Source: Candidatus Tiamatella incendiivivens (GTDB taxonomy: Archaea; Thermoproteota; Thermoprotei_A; Sulfolobales; Acidilobaceae). Taken from it: a stretch of DNA of 40,091 bases. The position numbers and the translations under genes are program-made. Positions 23,538 to 31,762 of the stretch are shown here, one piece after another. The notes beneath the pieces are model-generated. The model was given only the letters and a program-made list of their open reading frames with translations, did not search any database and was not told the origin of the DNA. Each line of letters opens with the position of its first letter. Positions within the stretch are counted from its first letter, which is position 1. The DNA lies in assembly GCA_015522635.1 (NCBI GenBank), contig WALW01000021.1:1-40091 (forward strand), given 5' to 3'.

Positions 23538-24257
23538 TCATGAGTCTAAGTTTAACCCTGGGTTCAGCTTGTATCCCTCCTCCTCAGGGTCATACAAGAT
23601 AAGCCTTGCTTCAGTATATGATTCCAATAACTGTACTGGAGCTGTTCCTTTAGAGAGGCTATTAATTAATTCGTCATCAAGCTTAAATGGAGGCAGTGGC
23701 TGTATGAACGGTAGTGAATCAAACATGTAGTAAGTCATGAATGCTCCTGCAATAATACCAGCTAGAATAGCTTGTGGCCTCGAGTAATTAGGGAAACTCT
23801 CTAAGTTGAGTGCGATAGGGTTATCCGGGTGTTTCCTTCTTAAATCCTTAAGTGTATTGGTGAGCTCGGACTGGAAGCTCCATAGAGACTCGTAGTCGCT
23901 CGGATTTGCCTCGAACTTCAAGGTATCTGTGTAATGCCCTGTCCACTCTCTGAGTATTGAAGAGAATAGTTTAACGTATCTGTCGAAATACTCGTCAATC
24001 ACTGGTTTTACTACGAGTAGACCTGCTGGTTTTAACCGTGAATCTAGGCCTATAATGTTTGCTGTAAGACTTATGCATTTAAAGCAGTCAGACCCAAGTA
24101 GTGATCCTATAGCACTGGATACTTCCCCATCAGTCTCGAGTCTCATGGGATTGAATCCGTATTCCTTAATAACGCAGTCAGCTATTACAGGGTTAGGGTA
24201 AAGGATATGTATCCACTTCCCCTTCTCCCCTATCAACCTCTCCTCCACAGTGTCCAT
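23538..24257 (-). CDS. Hypothetical protein
   Basis: 239 aa from ATG 24257 (TTG 24269 also open). Not recognised. It reads as a soluble alpha/beta protein: KWIHILYPNPVIADCVIKEYG at the start, a helical middle, then PIALNLESFPNYSRPQAILAGIIAGAFMTYYMF. The last part has the layout of the strand-plus-helix end of a CARF/Rossmann-like domain, but that is a weak guess. Codon use is like its neighbours. Upstream of the KaiC-like gene on the same strand with a 54-base gap, so possibly co-transcribed. Confidence 0.55.
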   Translation of the reverse strand: MDTVEERLIGEKGKWIHILYPNPVIADCVIKEYGFNPMRLETDGEVSSAIGSLLGSDCFKCISLTANIIGLDSRLKPAGLLVVKPVIDEYFDRYVKLFSSILREWTGHYTDTLKFEANPSDYESLWSFQSELTNTLKDLRRKHPDNPIALNLESFPNYSRPQAILAGIIAGAFMTYYMFDSLPFIQPLPPFKLDDELINSLSKGTAPVQLLESYTEARLILYDPEEEGYKLNPGLNLDS

Positions 24258-24424
24258 AGTAATAGACAAAACCCTTACACCTAATGGATTTGTAAATATT
24301 TTTTATTATAAAAACAGTACACCTACTTCCTCAAAACCAATGAAATGAGAATACTATGATATCTTTCCTGTTTTCCACTAGAGGATTTGGTTATGCTTGA
24401 ATGAACTTATACTACATTGCTGGT

Positions 24425-24827
24425 TTAATCACCGATGTATAATACGTCAGGTAAACCCTTGAAGAGTCCATCCCCAGTAACCAACTTATCATCCATAATT
24501 GCAGCCATTGCATACACTATCGAGTCGGCCAAACTAGGTGTTCTCAACCCATGATCCCTAGAGTGCTTCCTTAGCTCAAGGTTGATGCTAGCTGAAAGCA
24601 GGCCCACGACTATATCTATATGCTTAATCATAGTTTTGCCTTGTATAAACAGTAGCCTCTTCTTAGCTTCCTCTAGGGAGACTCCCTCCCTAAGGTATTT
24701 CCTACCTATCTCAGCCAGCACTATAGAGGGGGGTCATCCCATTATCAGATAGTAACCGTTTCAACTTCAAACCTTTCTCCGAGCCTCTGAAATATTCTAT
24801 CCACGCATAAGTATCGAAAAAATACAA
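24425..24827 (-). pseudogene. vapC: VapC-type PIN toxin, frameshifted in a C-run
   Basis: The upper part reads YFFDTYAWIEYFRGSEKG from TTG 24827, with the first PIN Asp, then continues to DNGMTP and goes out of frame at a run of six C (plus strand G run, about 24727-24732). Removing one C joins it to SIVLAEIGRKYLREG and on to PSLADSIVYAMAA and KLVTGDGLF, which hold the other PIN acids. The repaired protein is 133 aa, normal VapC length. So it is a very recent pseudogene, a sequencing slip, or a phase-variable toxin. No antitoxin gene lies upstream; the tRNA-Leu gene is 77 bases away. Confidence 0.75.
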
Positions 24828-24892
24828 GAGAACCCCCCCCAGCCAAAGGTAAACCCTTATTAAACAAGGAATATTGAAAATATACGATACCG

Positions 24893-25286
24893 CTAGGGGA
24901 AGTGCGGGGGTGCCCGAGCCAGGTCAAAGGGGTCGGGCTTAGGACCCGATGGCGTAGGCCTGCGTGGGTTCGAACCCCACCCCCCGCACCACAAGTCAAC
25001 TACCAGCCGTAAAACCTCCCTTACCAAACTATCAATCACTACATTAGGATAACTGTAGTTAAACGGCGGGGATTGTTTAACTACATTTTGCCCGATCTCC
25101 CCTCTTAATCTTTCAATCACCTCGTCAAACCCGTTGTAGTTAAAAACTGTCCCGCGGCGTAACTACACGGCTTGGTTTAACGATCTTCTCCAGCAGGCCG
25201 ATGTACTTGGATACGATTCTACCGCCCTCCCGCCACTGATCATACACGTACAGCTTCCCGTAAATCCGTTTCACGGACAGAGTCAA
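24893..25286 (-). pseudogene. int: Integrase N-terminal fragment int(N) overlapping tRNA-Leu
   Basis: From TTG 25286, with AAGGTGAT upstream, the minus strand reads LSVKRIYGKLYVYDQWREG and VSKYIGLLEKIVKPSRVVT, an N-terminus typical of SSV-type archaeal integrases. It breaks at a run of five T (plus strand 25142-25146). One base fewer joins it to NYNGFDEVIERLRGEIGQ, and the frame then enters the tRNA gene as WCGGWGSNPRRPTPSGP, the peptide seen when an integrase carries its tRNA attachment site. The C-terminal part is absent. This is the int(N) piece left by an SSV-type element integrated at tRNA-Leu; the matching int(C) is not seen in the window. Confidence 0.7.
24904..24991 (+). tRNA. tRNA-Leu(TAG), encoded CCA
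   Basis: Class II tRNA with acceptor GCGGGGG/CCCCCGC, anticodon stem TCGGG/CCCGA, loop CTTAGGA (anticodon TAG), long variable arm (TGGCGTAGGCCTGCG) and T arm GTGGG-TTCGAAC-CCCAC. Discriminator A at 24988, CCA 24989-24991. A TATA-like AAAATATA lies about 25 bases upstream. Its 3' half doubles as coding sequence of an integrase fragment on the other strand, marking it as an attachment site. Confidence 0.95.
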
Positions 25287-25546
25287 AGAGGGATCACCTT
25301 GTAGTTAAGATTTGAGTAACCTTTTATTTACAAAAGTATAAGAAAGTTACGATTGCAACTCCAGCGGAGACATCATTGACCGGGCAAGGACAAAGATGAT
25401 ATAGGAAGAAGGTTTCAATAATGACTTAGCTTAGGCTTTTATATGTGGCGTACGAGGACACTGACAAAGACAAATCGTAAGGAGTGTCACTATAGGTTCC
25501 TTATGCTTCCAGCTAATAGTTCTGCGCCACAGGTATGGATACAATT
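25287..25546. other. Gene-free stretch beyond the integrase remnant
   Basis: No gene, tRNA repeat or clear element end is seen. AT-rich near 25300-25340, which probably held the int promoter. Confidence 0.35.
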
Positions 25547-26491
25547 CTATACTCCACCTAACACTCGTATGGAGAGATGTTGAAGCAATCCAGGGATATA
25601 TCTCATTTTCCCCAGCACTTTGTACCTCGTCCCCCAAGCATTAATATATTGCATAGACACTTGATCCAGTTTCCTTACAGCCCATTCTGGTAGAGTGTAA
25701 TCTTTTATCTTGGCCAAATCTTCTACATGCTCTGGTTTACGTATGCCGACAACAGGATCGATTCCTTTGATATTTATCCATGATACTGCTACCTGTGCTT
25801 TAGTTAGACCTAACTGTCGGCTTATATCTTCTAAGGCATTATGTAAATTTTTGTCTTTCAAGGCTCTTCTAAAAACTGGATCACTCATCCTTGCGGGCTC
25901 CCTGGTCACCCTGGATGTTGCTAGGGCTCCTTTTGCAAGTGGACTCCATGCCATTATTTTTATGTTTAATTTCTTTGTTTCCTGGATAATATTCAGTTCC
26001 GGCGTCCTATAGGCTAAGCTGTATTGTATCTGATTTGTTTTTATCTTATATTTCCTTGTGCACTGTACGGCTTTTTCTAGGAGATTGGATGGATAATTAC
26101 TGAGTCCTATATTGCTTGCATAACCTTGGTCTATGGCTTTTTCTAATCCGTGGATTATACGGCATATATCAGCATAGAAAGGCGGGGGCCAGTGTGACAG
26201 TAGTAAATCAATAGAATCCCTACCGAGTCTTCCTCTAATTCTGCTTGCTGCTTTCGCTATATCGTTTTCAGTCCACCTGAAGCCACCTACTTTCGAAACG
26301 ATAAACACGTCTTTGAGTTCCTTGACTATGTTCCCTAGTAATCTCTCTGATCTACCCCATCCATAGATTTCCGCTGTGTCGAAATATGTTAACCCTAATT
26401 CAATCGCTTTCTGAATAGCTTTACTTACATTATCTAAGTTGGTTGACGACCATAGACGGCTTCCTGCCTGCCATAAACCTATGTAGATCAT
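25547..26491 (-). CDS. Aldo/keto reductase
   Basis: 314 aa NAD(P)H-dependent (beta/alpha)8-barrel oxidoreductase. Catalytic tetrad visible: Asp and Tyr in TYFDTAEIYGWGRSE (Asp39, Tyr44), Lys in VSKVGG (about 67) and His in LLLSHWPPP (about 100). Cofactor region KIMAWSPLAKGAL and the C-terminal WINIKGIDPVVGIRKPEHVED are typical. The N-terminus begins at IGLWQAGS, shorter than usual: the family's first beta-hairpin is missing or the true start is further up. Substrate unknown. Confidence 0.87.
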   Translation of the reverse strand: MIYIGLWQAGSRLWSSTNLDNVSKAIQKAIELGLTYFDTAEIYGWGRSERLLGNIVKELKDVFIVSKVGGFRWTENDIAKAASRIRGRLGRDSIDLLLSHWPPPFYADICRIIHGLEKAIDQGYASNIGLSNYPSNLLEKAVQCTRKYKIKTNQIQYSLAYRTPELNIIQETKKLNIKIMAWSPLAKGALATSRVTREPARMSDPVFRRALKDKNLHNALEDISRQLGLTKAQVAVSWINIKGIDPVVGIRKPEHVEDLAKIKDYTLPEWAVRKLDQVSMQYINAWGTRYKVLGKMRYIPGLLQHLSIRVLGGV

Positions 26492-26567
26492 ATGATACGC
26501 CTTTTTAACAATTATAGCTAGACTGCTATAAGGTTTCTGGACTAGGATTGAAAGAGAGAAAAGATGG

Positions 26568-28178
26568 TTAACGGTTAGATGTTATCCTTCGCTTTGACTT
26601 ATTCGCTATTTCTATTGATACTAGGAATACCGTGAAAGAGAATCCTATTATGGAAAAGAGGTCATGGTCATCGTGATATCCTACTAGTATTCCTCCAACC
26701 AGTGATGACCCTGTTTGATTACCTGGTCTTGGATCGCAGAAGTAGTTTATGACTAAGTTCCCTGGGCGTGATTCGACTGGATAGTTCTGTAGGTTTATGG
26801 GTAGTTGGCTATATGTTAACGGTAGGTCGAGCGAGTGTATATTTATGATGGTATAGTTTAATGAACTCGTATTTATAGATGTGAAAATGTTATCGATCAT
26901 TGTAGTAGTATTAGATGTCATATTGCATTTACCAGTCATCTCCGCCATTGGTGTAGTCGATATTATGAGAGGATCTCTTATTGTGAATGTCCAATTTAGG
27001 TATGTGAGGTTTTCGGATATCATTCCTGTTGATAGTATGACGGATTCATTTGCGAATACATGCCATAAATAGCTGCAGAAGTTATCCATAGAAATAGGCA
27101 CACAACACTGTGATCTAACCATTTTAAACCACTCTATGTTACCGTTCTCATCTAGTCTCATGAGGAACCCTTTACTATAGCTTGTATTCCCTATTGATGT
27201 AGAACCCGAAATTACAACGTCAGTATTTACTGAAGCTATATCTGTTGGAAAATTGTACCTAGTGCTGTTCAGTAGGAATGCCCAGCGGACTTGTCCATCA
27301 GGGGTTAGGGATGCAATAGTTGACTTAGCTATATATACATGTGGGTTATTAGGATCCTGGAAATCCATCCTTCCACCCAACACAATGTTATGATCTGATG
27401 TTACCGATATTCCTGAGAAATATAATTGTCCAAGTCCTGTCGATAATCCTTTATTCCAAATAATATCGCCATTTGATGCGTTGAGAGCGGTTACAATGTA
27501 GGGAGAGGGATAATTGTTCGCCCATGAAGCGATGTACACAATATCATTTATTTCATCGTAATCCATGCTTATTGGAACAATATCATAGCTGGATGAGTAG
27601 TATGCTTTGAGCCATTTAATAGTACCGTTAGTGTACATATTCAGTATCGTGCAATGCGAAACGTTTTCGTTGAACTCAGTTATCCAGAACTCGTTATTTG
27701 ATATTGGAAGAATTCTCGCCCATGTCATGCTGCTAGTAAGGATTGAATCTGTTTGTTTCGACCAGAGAATATTTCCATCATTATCCAATGCTATAATGAC
27801 TAGGTGGTCATTATGCTGGGTGCCGCCGACAACAATATATGTGTCTCCGATTCTCTTAAAATCGTTTGCTATAAAACCGTTGGATGTTAGGTTAATTATT
27901 CTCCTTTCCCATATGAGGCTTCCATTCCAGAGGAACTTGAATATGTGATTTGTGTAGTTATTGAATCCCTCCCAGTTTGCTACTGCTAGAACCATATAAC
28001 TATCACTCCCTACTACTAGTCCTGTGGGCCACATATCTGGATGTAGACCTCCAATATAGAACGCATAGAATTCCACGTTATATGACTCTGCATGAGTGGC
28101 GATGAGTTGAGGTTGTACTATTATTATTATTCCTATTAATATTAATATGAGTATGAATCTTAATGTCATAGAGTTCAT
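26568..28178 (-). CDS. Secreted propeller-type surface protein, paralogue 2
   Basis: 536 aa. Signal helix (about 7-27), then repeats such as GNILWSKQ, GDTYIVVGGTQHNDHLVIIALDNDGNILW and HNIVLGGRMDFQ, typical of PQQ/SBBP-like propeller blades. The C-terminal part has SSLVGGILVGYHDDHD, a membrane helix and KSKRR. Many sequons. Same order of parts as 19088-20575, and both share VGG plus membrane helix plus basic tail with the beta-helix protein at 14672. Confidence 0.75.
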   Translation of the reverse strand: MNSMTLRFILILILIGIIIIVQPQLIATHAESYNVEFYAFYIGGLHPDMWPTGLVVGSDSYMVLAVANWEGFNNYTNHIFKFLWNGSLIWERRIINLTSNGFIANDFKRIGDTYIVVGGTQHNDHLVIIALDNDGNILWSKQTDSILTSSMTWARILPISNNEFWITEFNENVSHCTILNMYTNGTIKWLKAYYSSSYDIVPISMDYDEINDIVYIASWANNYPSPYIVTALNASNGDIIWNKGLSTGLGQLYFSGISVTSDHNIVLGGRMDFQDPNNPHVYIAKSTIASLTPDGQVRWAFLLNSTRYNFPTDIASVNTDVVISGSTSIGNTSYSKGFLMRLDENGNIEWFKMVRSQCCVPISMDNFCSYLWHVFANESVILSTGMISENLTYLNWTFTIRDPLIISTTPMAEMTGKCNMTSNTTTMIDNIFTSINTSSLNYTIINIHSLDLPLTYSQLPINLQNYPVESRPGNLVINYFCDPRPGNQTGSSLVGGILVGYHDDHDLFSIIGFSFTVFLVSIEIANKSKRRITSNR

Positions 28179-28316
28179 TTCCTACACCTTCAGTAAAATG
28201 ATCAATATTAGGTTTAAGAAAAACTATTTAAAAGAGTGTTATCTATTTCTTATCATCCTCAAAATTTTTCTCGCTTTATATTCTATTTTGTCTTTATTAT
28301 AATTATTTATAAAAAG

Positions 28317-30299
28317 TTAGAATGGATTTTTGATTGCTTCGGTTAACAGTTCTATCACTCCAGGATCTTCTAAGACTGTAATATCCCCTATAGGTTCATT
28401 TCTAACGATCGATCTCCCAATTCTACGGACAAGCTTACCGGTACGGTTCTTCGGCAACTTTCCAACGAAATATATTTCAGTTAGAACAGCTATAGGCCCA
28501 ACCTTATCCCTCACATTCAACCTTATTTCTTCAGCTAGTTCCTTGCTAGGTGTCATATCTGGTTTCAAGACTATGAATGCAACAGCTGTCTCACCCTTAA
28601 TAGGATCCAGCTTGCCTACAACCATAGACTCAGCTACAGCAGGATGCTTGTTTATACCGTCTTCAATCTCTGCACTAGTTATCCTGTGGCCTGATATTTT
28701 CAAGGTGTCATCGATTCTCCCGACTATCCATAAGTATCCGTGTTCGTCGAAGTATCCAGCGTCTCCAGTTGTGTAGTATCCTTTTATGCTATAGTAGCTT
28801 TCTATGAACCGCTGCAAATTACCTTTCCACCCGGGTTTCCCAAAGTTGTCGGGGTCACCCCATACTGTGAGGAAGACGTATGGGGCTTTGAATGGGGCTT
28901 TTATTACAAGTGCACCTATCTCGCCTTCCTCCAGTGGGTTACCGTTCTCGTCCACTGCTTCAAGCTCGAACCCAGGCATGCGTACGCCTGGTGATCCGGG
29001 CTTGAAGGGTAAGAGTTCGATGCGTGTTGGTATGGATGCCATTGCGAGGCTCTCGGTTGAGCCATAAATGTTTACTACAGGTATCCGCCTCAGGGCTAGT
29101 TTCTCGTATACCCAGTTCCATAGATCGGCGGGGAAATGCTCTCCTATGCTGGCTATCAGTCTAAGGCTACTATAGTCGTGGCTCTCTACGGCTTTGTCTC
29201 CGAGCATTCTGAACATTCTAAACAATGTTGGTACAGCCCAGAATATTGTTGGCCTGTATTTCTCTATCATCCATAGGTATTGATCCATCCTTGGATAGTT
29301 AGGTGCGCCATCGTATATTATCGCTGTATACTTGAATATTTGAGGGCCAATTACATGAGCAACTATCCCCGTGCTCCATCCTAGCTCAGATATGTTTAGC
29401 ATCCTATCACTGTGTGCTCCTTCATCCGGGAACCCCATTATCCACCTTAAGAGACTATAGACTCCCACGATGGCCGATACGTGGCTATGTACTATGCCTT
29501 TAGGCTTTCCAGTTGTACCGGAGGTATACAATAGTGTTATAGGTTCATTAGCCTCAAGCCAGAGGGGTTCAACACTTGTTTTCTCACTTGTTTCCCGGAG
29601 AATATCCTCCATCCATACATCTCTCCCACTAGTCATTGGCACGTTTTCCAAGCCATGCTTGCGGGAAACTATCACTTTGTCCACGAAATCAAGGTCACCT
29701 ACTGCCTTTTCAACTATTTGCTTTAATGGAACGACATTACCTCTTCTGACTGCTGCATCTGCGGTTACAATGAACTTAGCCTTTGCATCCATGATCCTCT
29801 GTTTCAAAGCGTTGAAAGCCAGTCCAGGTGATATGGGTGTGAATATCCCACCTATTCTATTTACTGCAACTACTGTAGCTGCTGCTTCCGGGGTAGTTGG
29901 CATGTATATTACTACCCTGTCTCCTTTCTCTAGGCCCTGTCTCCTTAGAGCGTCTGCAATTCTGTTTACTAGGATATAGTATTCCTCTAATCCTACTGTT
30001 TTAGCGTTCCCTTGCTCGTCTTCCCAGATGTAGATTATCTTGTTCTTATGCTCCGACTGGAGTTGGAGGTCAAGATTGTATGTCCAGTTGGTGTATCCTC
30101 CAACGAAGAATTTCTGTATCGGATCGTTTATCTCTGTGTATTTATTCCATAGTTTTCTCCAGTAGAGGGCTTTTAATGCTATTTTACTGTAGAACTCCTC
30201 CGCGTTTTTAGCCGCTTCATCGTATGTTTCAAGGTATCTCTCGCCTAATCCAGGGATGATGGGCCCGGGTTCAGGGAATGGGGGCTTGTATCTTGACAT
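28317..30299 (-). CDS. AMP-forming acetyl/propionyl-CoA synthetase-like enzyme
   Basis: 660 aa, the length and layout of Acs. Seen: N-terminal Acs extension (FYSKIALKALYWRKLW, then FFVGGYTNWTYNLDLQ), phosphate loop TLLYTSGTTGKPKGIVHSH (about 258-276), LGWSTGIVAHVIGP, NIYGSTESLA, hinge TTGDAGYFDEHGYLWIVGRIDDTLKISGHRIT (about 523-554), and catalytic Lys in KNRTGKLVRR. Activates acetate or a related short acid to the CoA thioester. The start falls in the divergent region shared with the DUF169 operon. Confidence 0.92.
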   Translation of the reverse strand: MSRYKPPFPEPGPIIPGLGERYLETYDEAAKNAEEFYSKIALKALYWRKLWNKYTEINDPIQKFFVGGYTNWTYNLDLQLQSEHKNKIIYIWEDEQGNAKTVGLEEYYILVNRIADALRRQGLEKGDRVVIYMPTTPEAAATVVAVNRIGGIFTPISPGLAFNALKQRIMDAKAKFIVTADAAVRRGNVVPLKQIVEKAVGDLDFVDKVIVSRKHGLENVPMTSGRDVWMEDILRETSEKTSVEPLWLEANEPITLLYTSGTTGKPKGIVHSHVSAIVGVYSLLRWIMGFPDEGAHSDRMLNISELGWSTGIVAHVIGPQIFKYTAIIYDGAPNYPRMDQYLWMIEKYRPTIFWAVPTLFRMFRMLGDKAVESHDYSSLRLIASIGEHFPADLWNWVYEKLALRRIPVVNIYGSTESLAMASIPTRIELLPFKPGSPGVRMPGFELEAVDENGNPLEEGEIGALVIKAPFKAPYVFLTVWGDPDNFGKPGWKGNLQRFIESYYSIKGYYTTGDAGYFDEHGYLWIVGRIDDTLKISGHRITSAEIEDGINKHPAVAESMVVGKLDPIKGETAVAFIVLKPDMTPSKELAEEIRLNVRDKVGPIAVLTEIYFVGKLPKNRTGKLVRRIGRSIVRNEPIGDITVLEDPGVIELLTEAIKNPF

Positions 30300-30458
30300 G
30301 TATTACACTCTCCTAACTTTTTCATGTATGGGAAAAACTTAGGTTTGGTTGATTTTTAGTATAAGGGGATTTATAAATAGTAATGAAAATTTTATATTTT
30401 CAATAACATTAAAATAAACCTTGTACTGTATTCCAATATAATTAGAGGCGAACTATCC

Positions 30459-31262
30459 TTGTCCGAACTTAAAATCCTATCAGACAAAATAGTCAATAAG
30501 CTAAAACTCAGAACTAAGCCTGTAGGCTTGAAAGTCTTTAAGGAGGGATTAGGAGAACTATCGGAAAAACTTCTTAGGCCACGGAAGCATCTACATCAAA
30601 AACTAACACTATGCCAGATGATAGGCCTCTCAAGATTCAACGGCATTGCTGTGGGAGCGGAATTAGAAGATATGGGTTGCCCTGGAACTATGCTGATCTT
30701 CGGAATGATACGTCCTCCCAGCTTTATTAGAGAAGGACGCCTAAGCTATGGCTTATATACTGAGACGCAAGAAGATGGGGTCAAGCTTGACTTAACGATG
30801 CCTATATGGAAGTATGGAGCAAAAGCTATAGCTACAGCTCCATTGGATGCTACACCTTTTGATCCTAGTGTGGTTGTAATCTACGGTACGCCGGCACAAA
30901 TAATGATGCTCGTTGCAGGATATATATACAAGGCAGGTGAACCAGTAGGCTCTAGTTCTTACGCTAAAGCTGGAAGCGATCTTGCGATAGTTGCTTCTAT
31001 GCTAGATGGAAAACCTAAGACATTCATACCTGGATTAGGTGACCGTATAGTCGGACACGTCGAGGAATACGAGCTAGGCTTCGTTACACCCACTAACATT
31101 CTGGATGACATAGTATATGGAATGGAAAACCAGGAGAAAAGCGACTTCATAGTATATCCACCAAAACCGATACTAGTTTACCCAGCGAAATTCGAGGAGC
31201 TACCAGTGATTGGAAAATATTATAAACAAATACTTGACGAGGTGGAGAAGCGTGAACAATAG
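30459..31262 (+). CDS. DUF169 family protein
   Basis: 267 aa, DUF169 (COG2043). Seen: KPVGLKVFKEG near residue 21, the conserved Cys in KLTLCQMIGLSRF, Cys in EDMGCPGTMLIFGM, and the PVGSSSYAKAGSDLA and KTFIPGLGDRI segments. The biochemical role of DUF169 is unknown; the conserved cysteines suggest redox or metal binding. TTG start. First gene of a set with a C_GCAxxG_C_C protein, a flavin disulfide reductase and an acyl-CoA ligase; a TATA-like TTTATATTTTC lies upstream around 30390. Confidence 0.85.
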   Translation: MSELKILSDKIVNKLKLRTKPVGLKVFKEGLGELSEKLLRPRKHLHQKLTLCQMIGLSRFNGIAVGAELEDMGCPGTMLIFGMIRPPSFIREGRLSYGLYTETQEDGVKLDLTMPIWKYGAKAIATAPLDATPFDPSVVVIYGTPAQIMMLVAGYIYKAGEPVGSSSYAKAGSDLAIVASMLDGKPKTFIPGLGDRIVGHVEEYELGFVTPTNILDDIVYGMENQEKSDFIVYPPKPILVYPAKFEELPVIGKYYKQILDEVEKREQ

Positions 31263-31713
31263 TAAAGTGGAAGAACTAGCCAGCCTTGCAGGCAAAAAGG
31301 CCGTAGAATATCTCGCCCAGACCGAGAACTGTGCTTATAGTCCCTTCAGAGCCATCAGCGAGGTTCTCAAATTAAATGTGACTGAAGAATGTGTTAACAT
31401 GTCTATAGGTTTTGCCGGCGGAATAAGCGGGTCCGGCTATATATGCGGTGCACTATGGGCTACTATAGCAGCAGTTGGAGCTTATCAATCCCGGAGAAAG
31501 CTTAATGGTAAAACATTCTTGGAAAGAAATATGCATATCCACATGAAGTCAGCTAAAATCTATAAAATGTTTATAGAGAAGTTCGGTAGCCCGAACTGTA
31601 AGGATCTAAACCCAAAGTTTGAATGGAGCAGTGAGGACCAAAGGAGAAAGTGTACTTCCATAGTTAAATGGGCGGCGGAAACAGGGGTAAGGGAGGCCCT
31701 AACTCTCGAATAA
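31252..31713 (+). CDS. C_GCAxxG_C_C-type redox protein
   Basis: About 153 aa from GTG 31252, which overlaps the DUF169 stop by 11 bases and has GGTGGAG just upstream; a start at 31210 is possible but unlikely. Seen: NCAYSPFRAISEVL, the glycine-rich FAGGISGSGYICGALWATIAAVG segment, and two late cysteines (SPNCKDL, RRKCTSI), the Cys pattern of the C_GCAxxG_C_C family. These are putative membrane-attached or soluble redox proteins, often beside oxidoreductases. The coupling with DUF169 suggests a shared complex. Confidence 0.8.
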   Translation: MNNSKVEELASLAGKKAVEYLAQTENCAYSPFRAISEVLKLNVTEECVNMSIGFAGGISGSGYICGALWATIAAVGAYQSRRKLNGKTFLERNMHIHMKSAKIYKMFIEKFGSPNCKDLNPKFEWSSEDQRRKCTSIVKWAAETGVREALTLE

Positions 31714-31735
31714 TTTTTTCATTATGTTTTTTCAT
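31714..31735 (+). terminator. T-rich run, possible terminator
   Basis: ATTTTTTCATTATGTTTTTTC directly after the stop of the redox gene contains two runs of six T. Archaeal termination uses such oligo-T tracts, so the DUF169 pair and the next two genes may be partly separate transcripts. Confidence 0.35.
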
Positions 31736-31762
31736 TCGCATCGTTCATAGAGGTTGATATCC

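Noticed and set aside
24745-24999. Minus-strand open frame across tRNA-Leu reading CGAGGGVRTHAGLRHRVL
   Set aside because: It lies over the tRNA and the vapC 5' half in the wrong frame; only the int(N) frame here has integrase-like sequence upstream.
26881-27072. 63-codon plus-strand open frame opposite the second surface protein
   Set aside because: Antisense shadow without start signals or family match.
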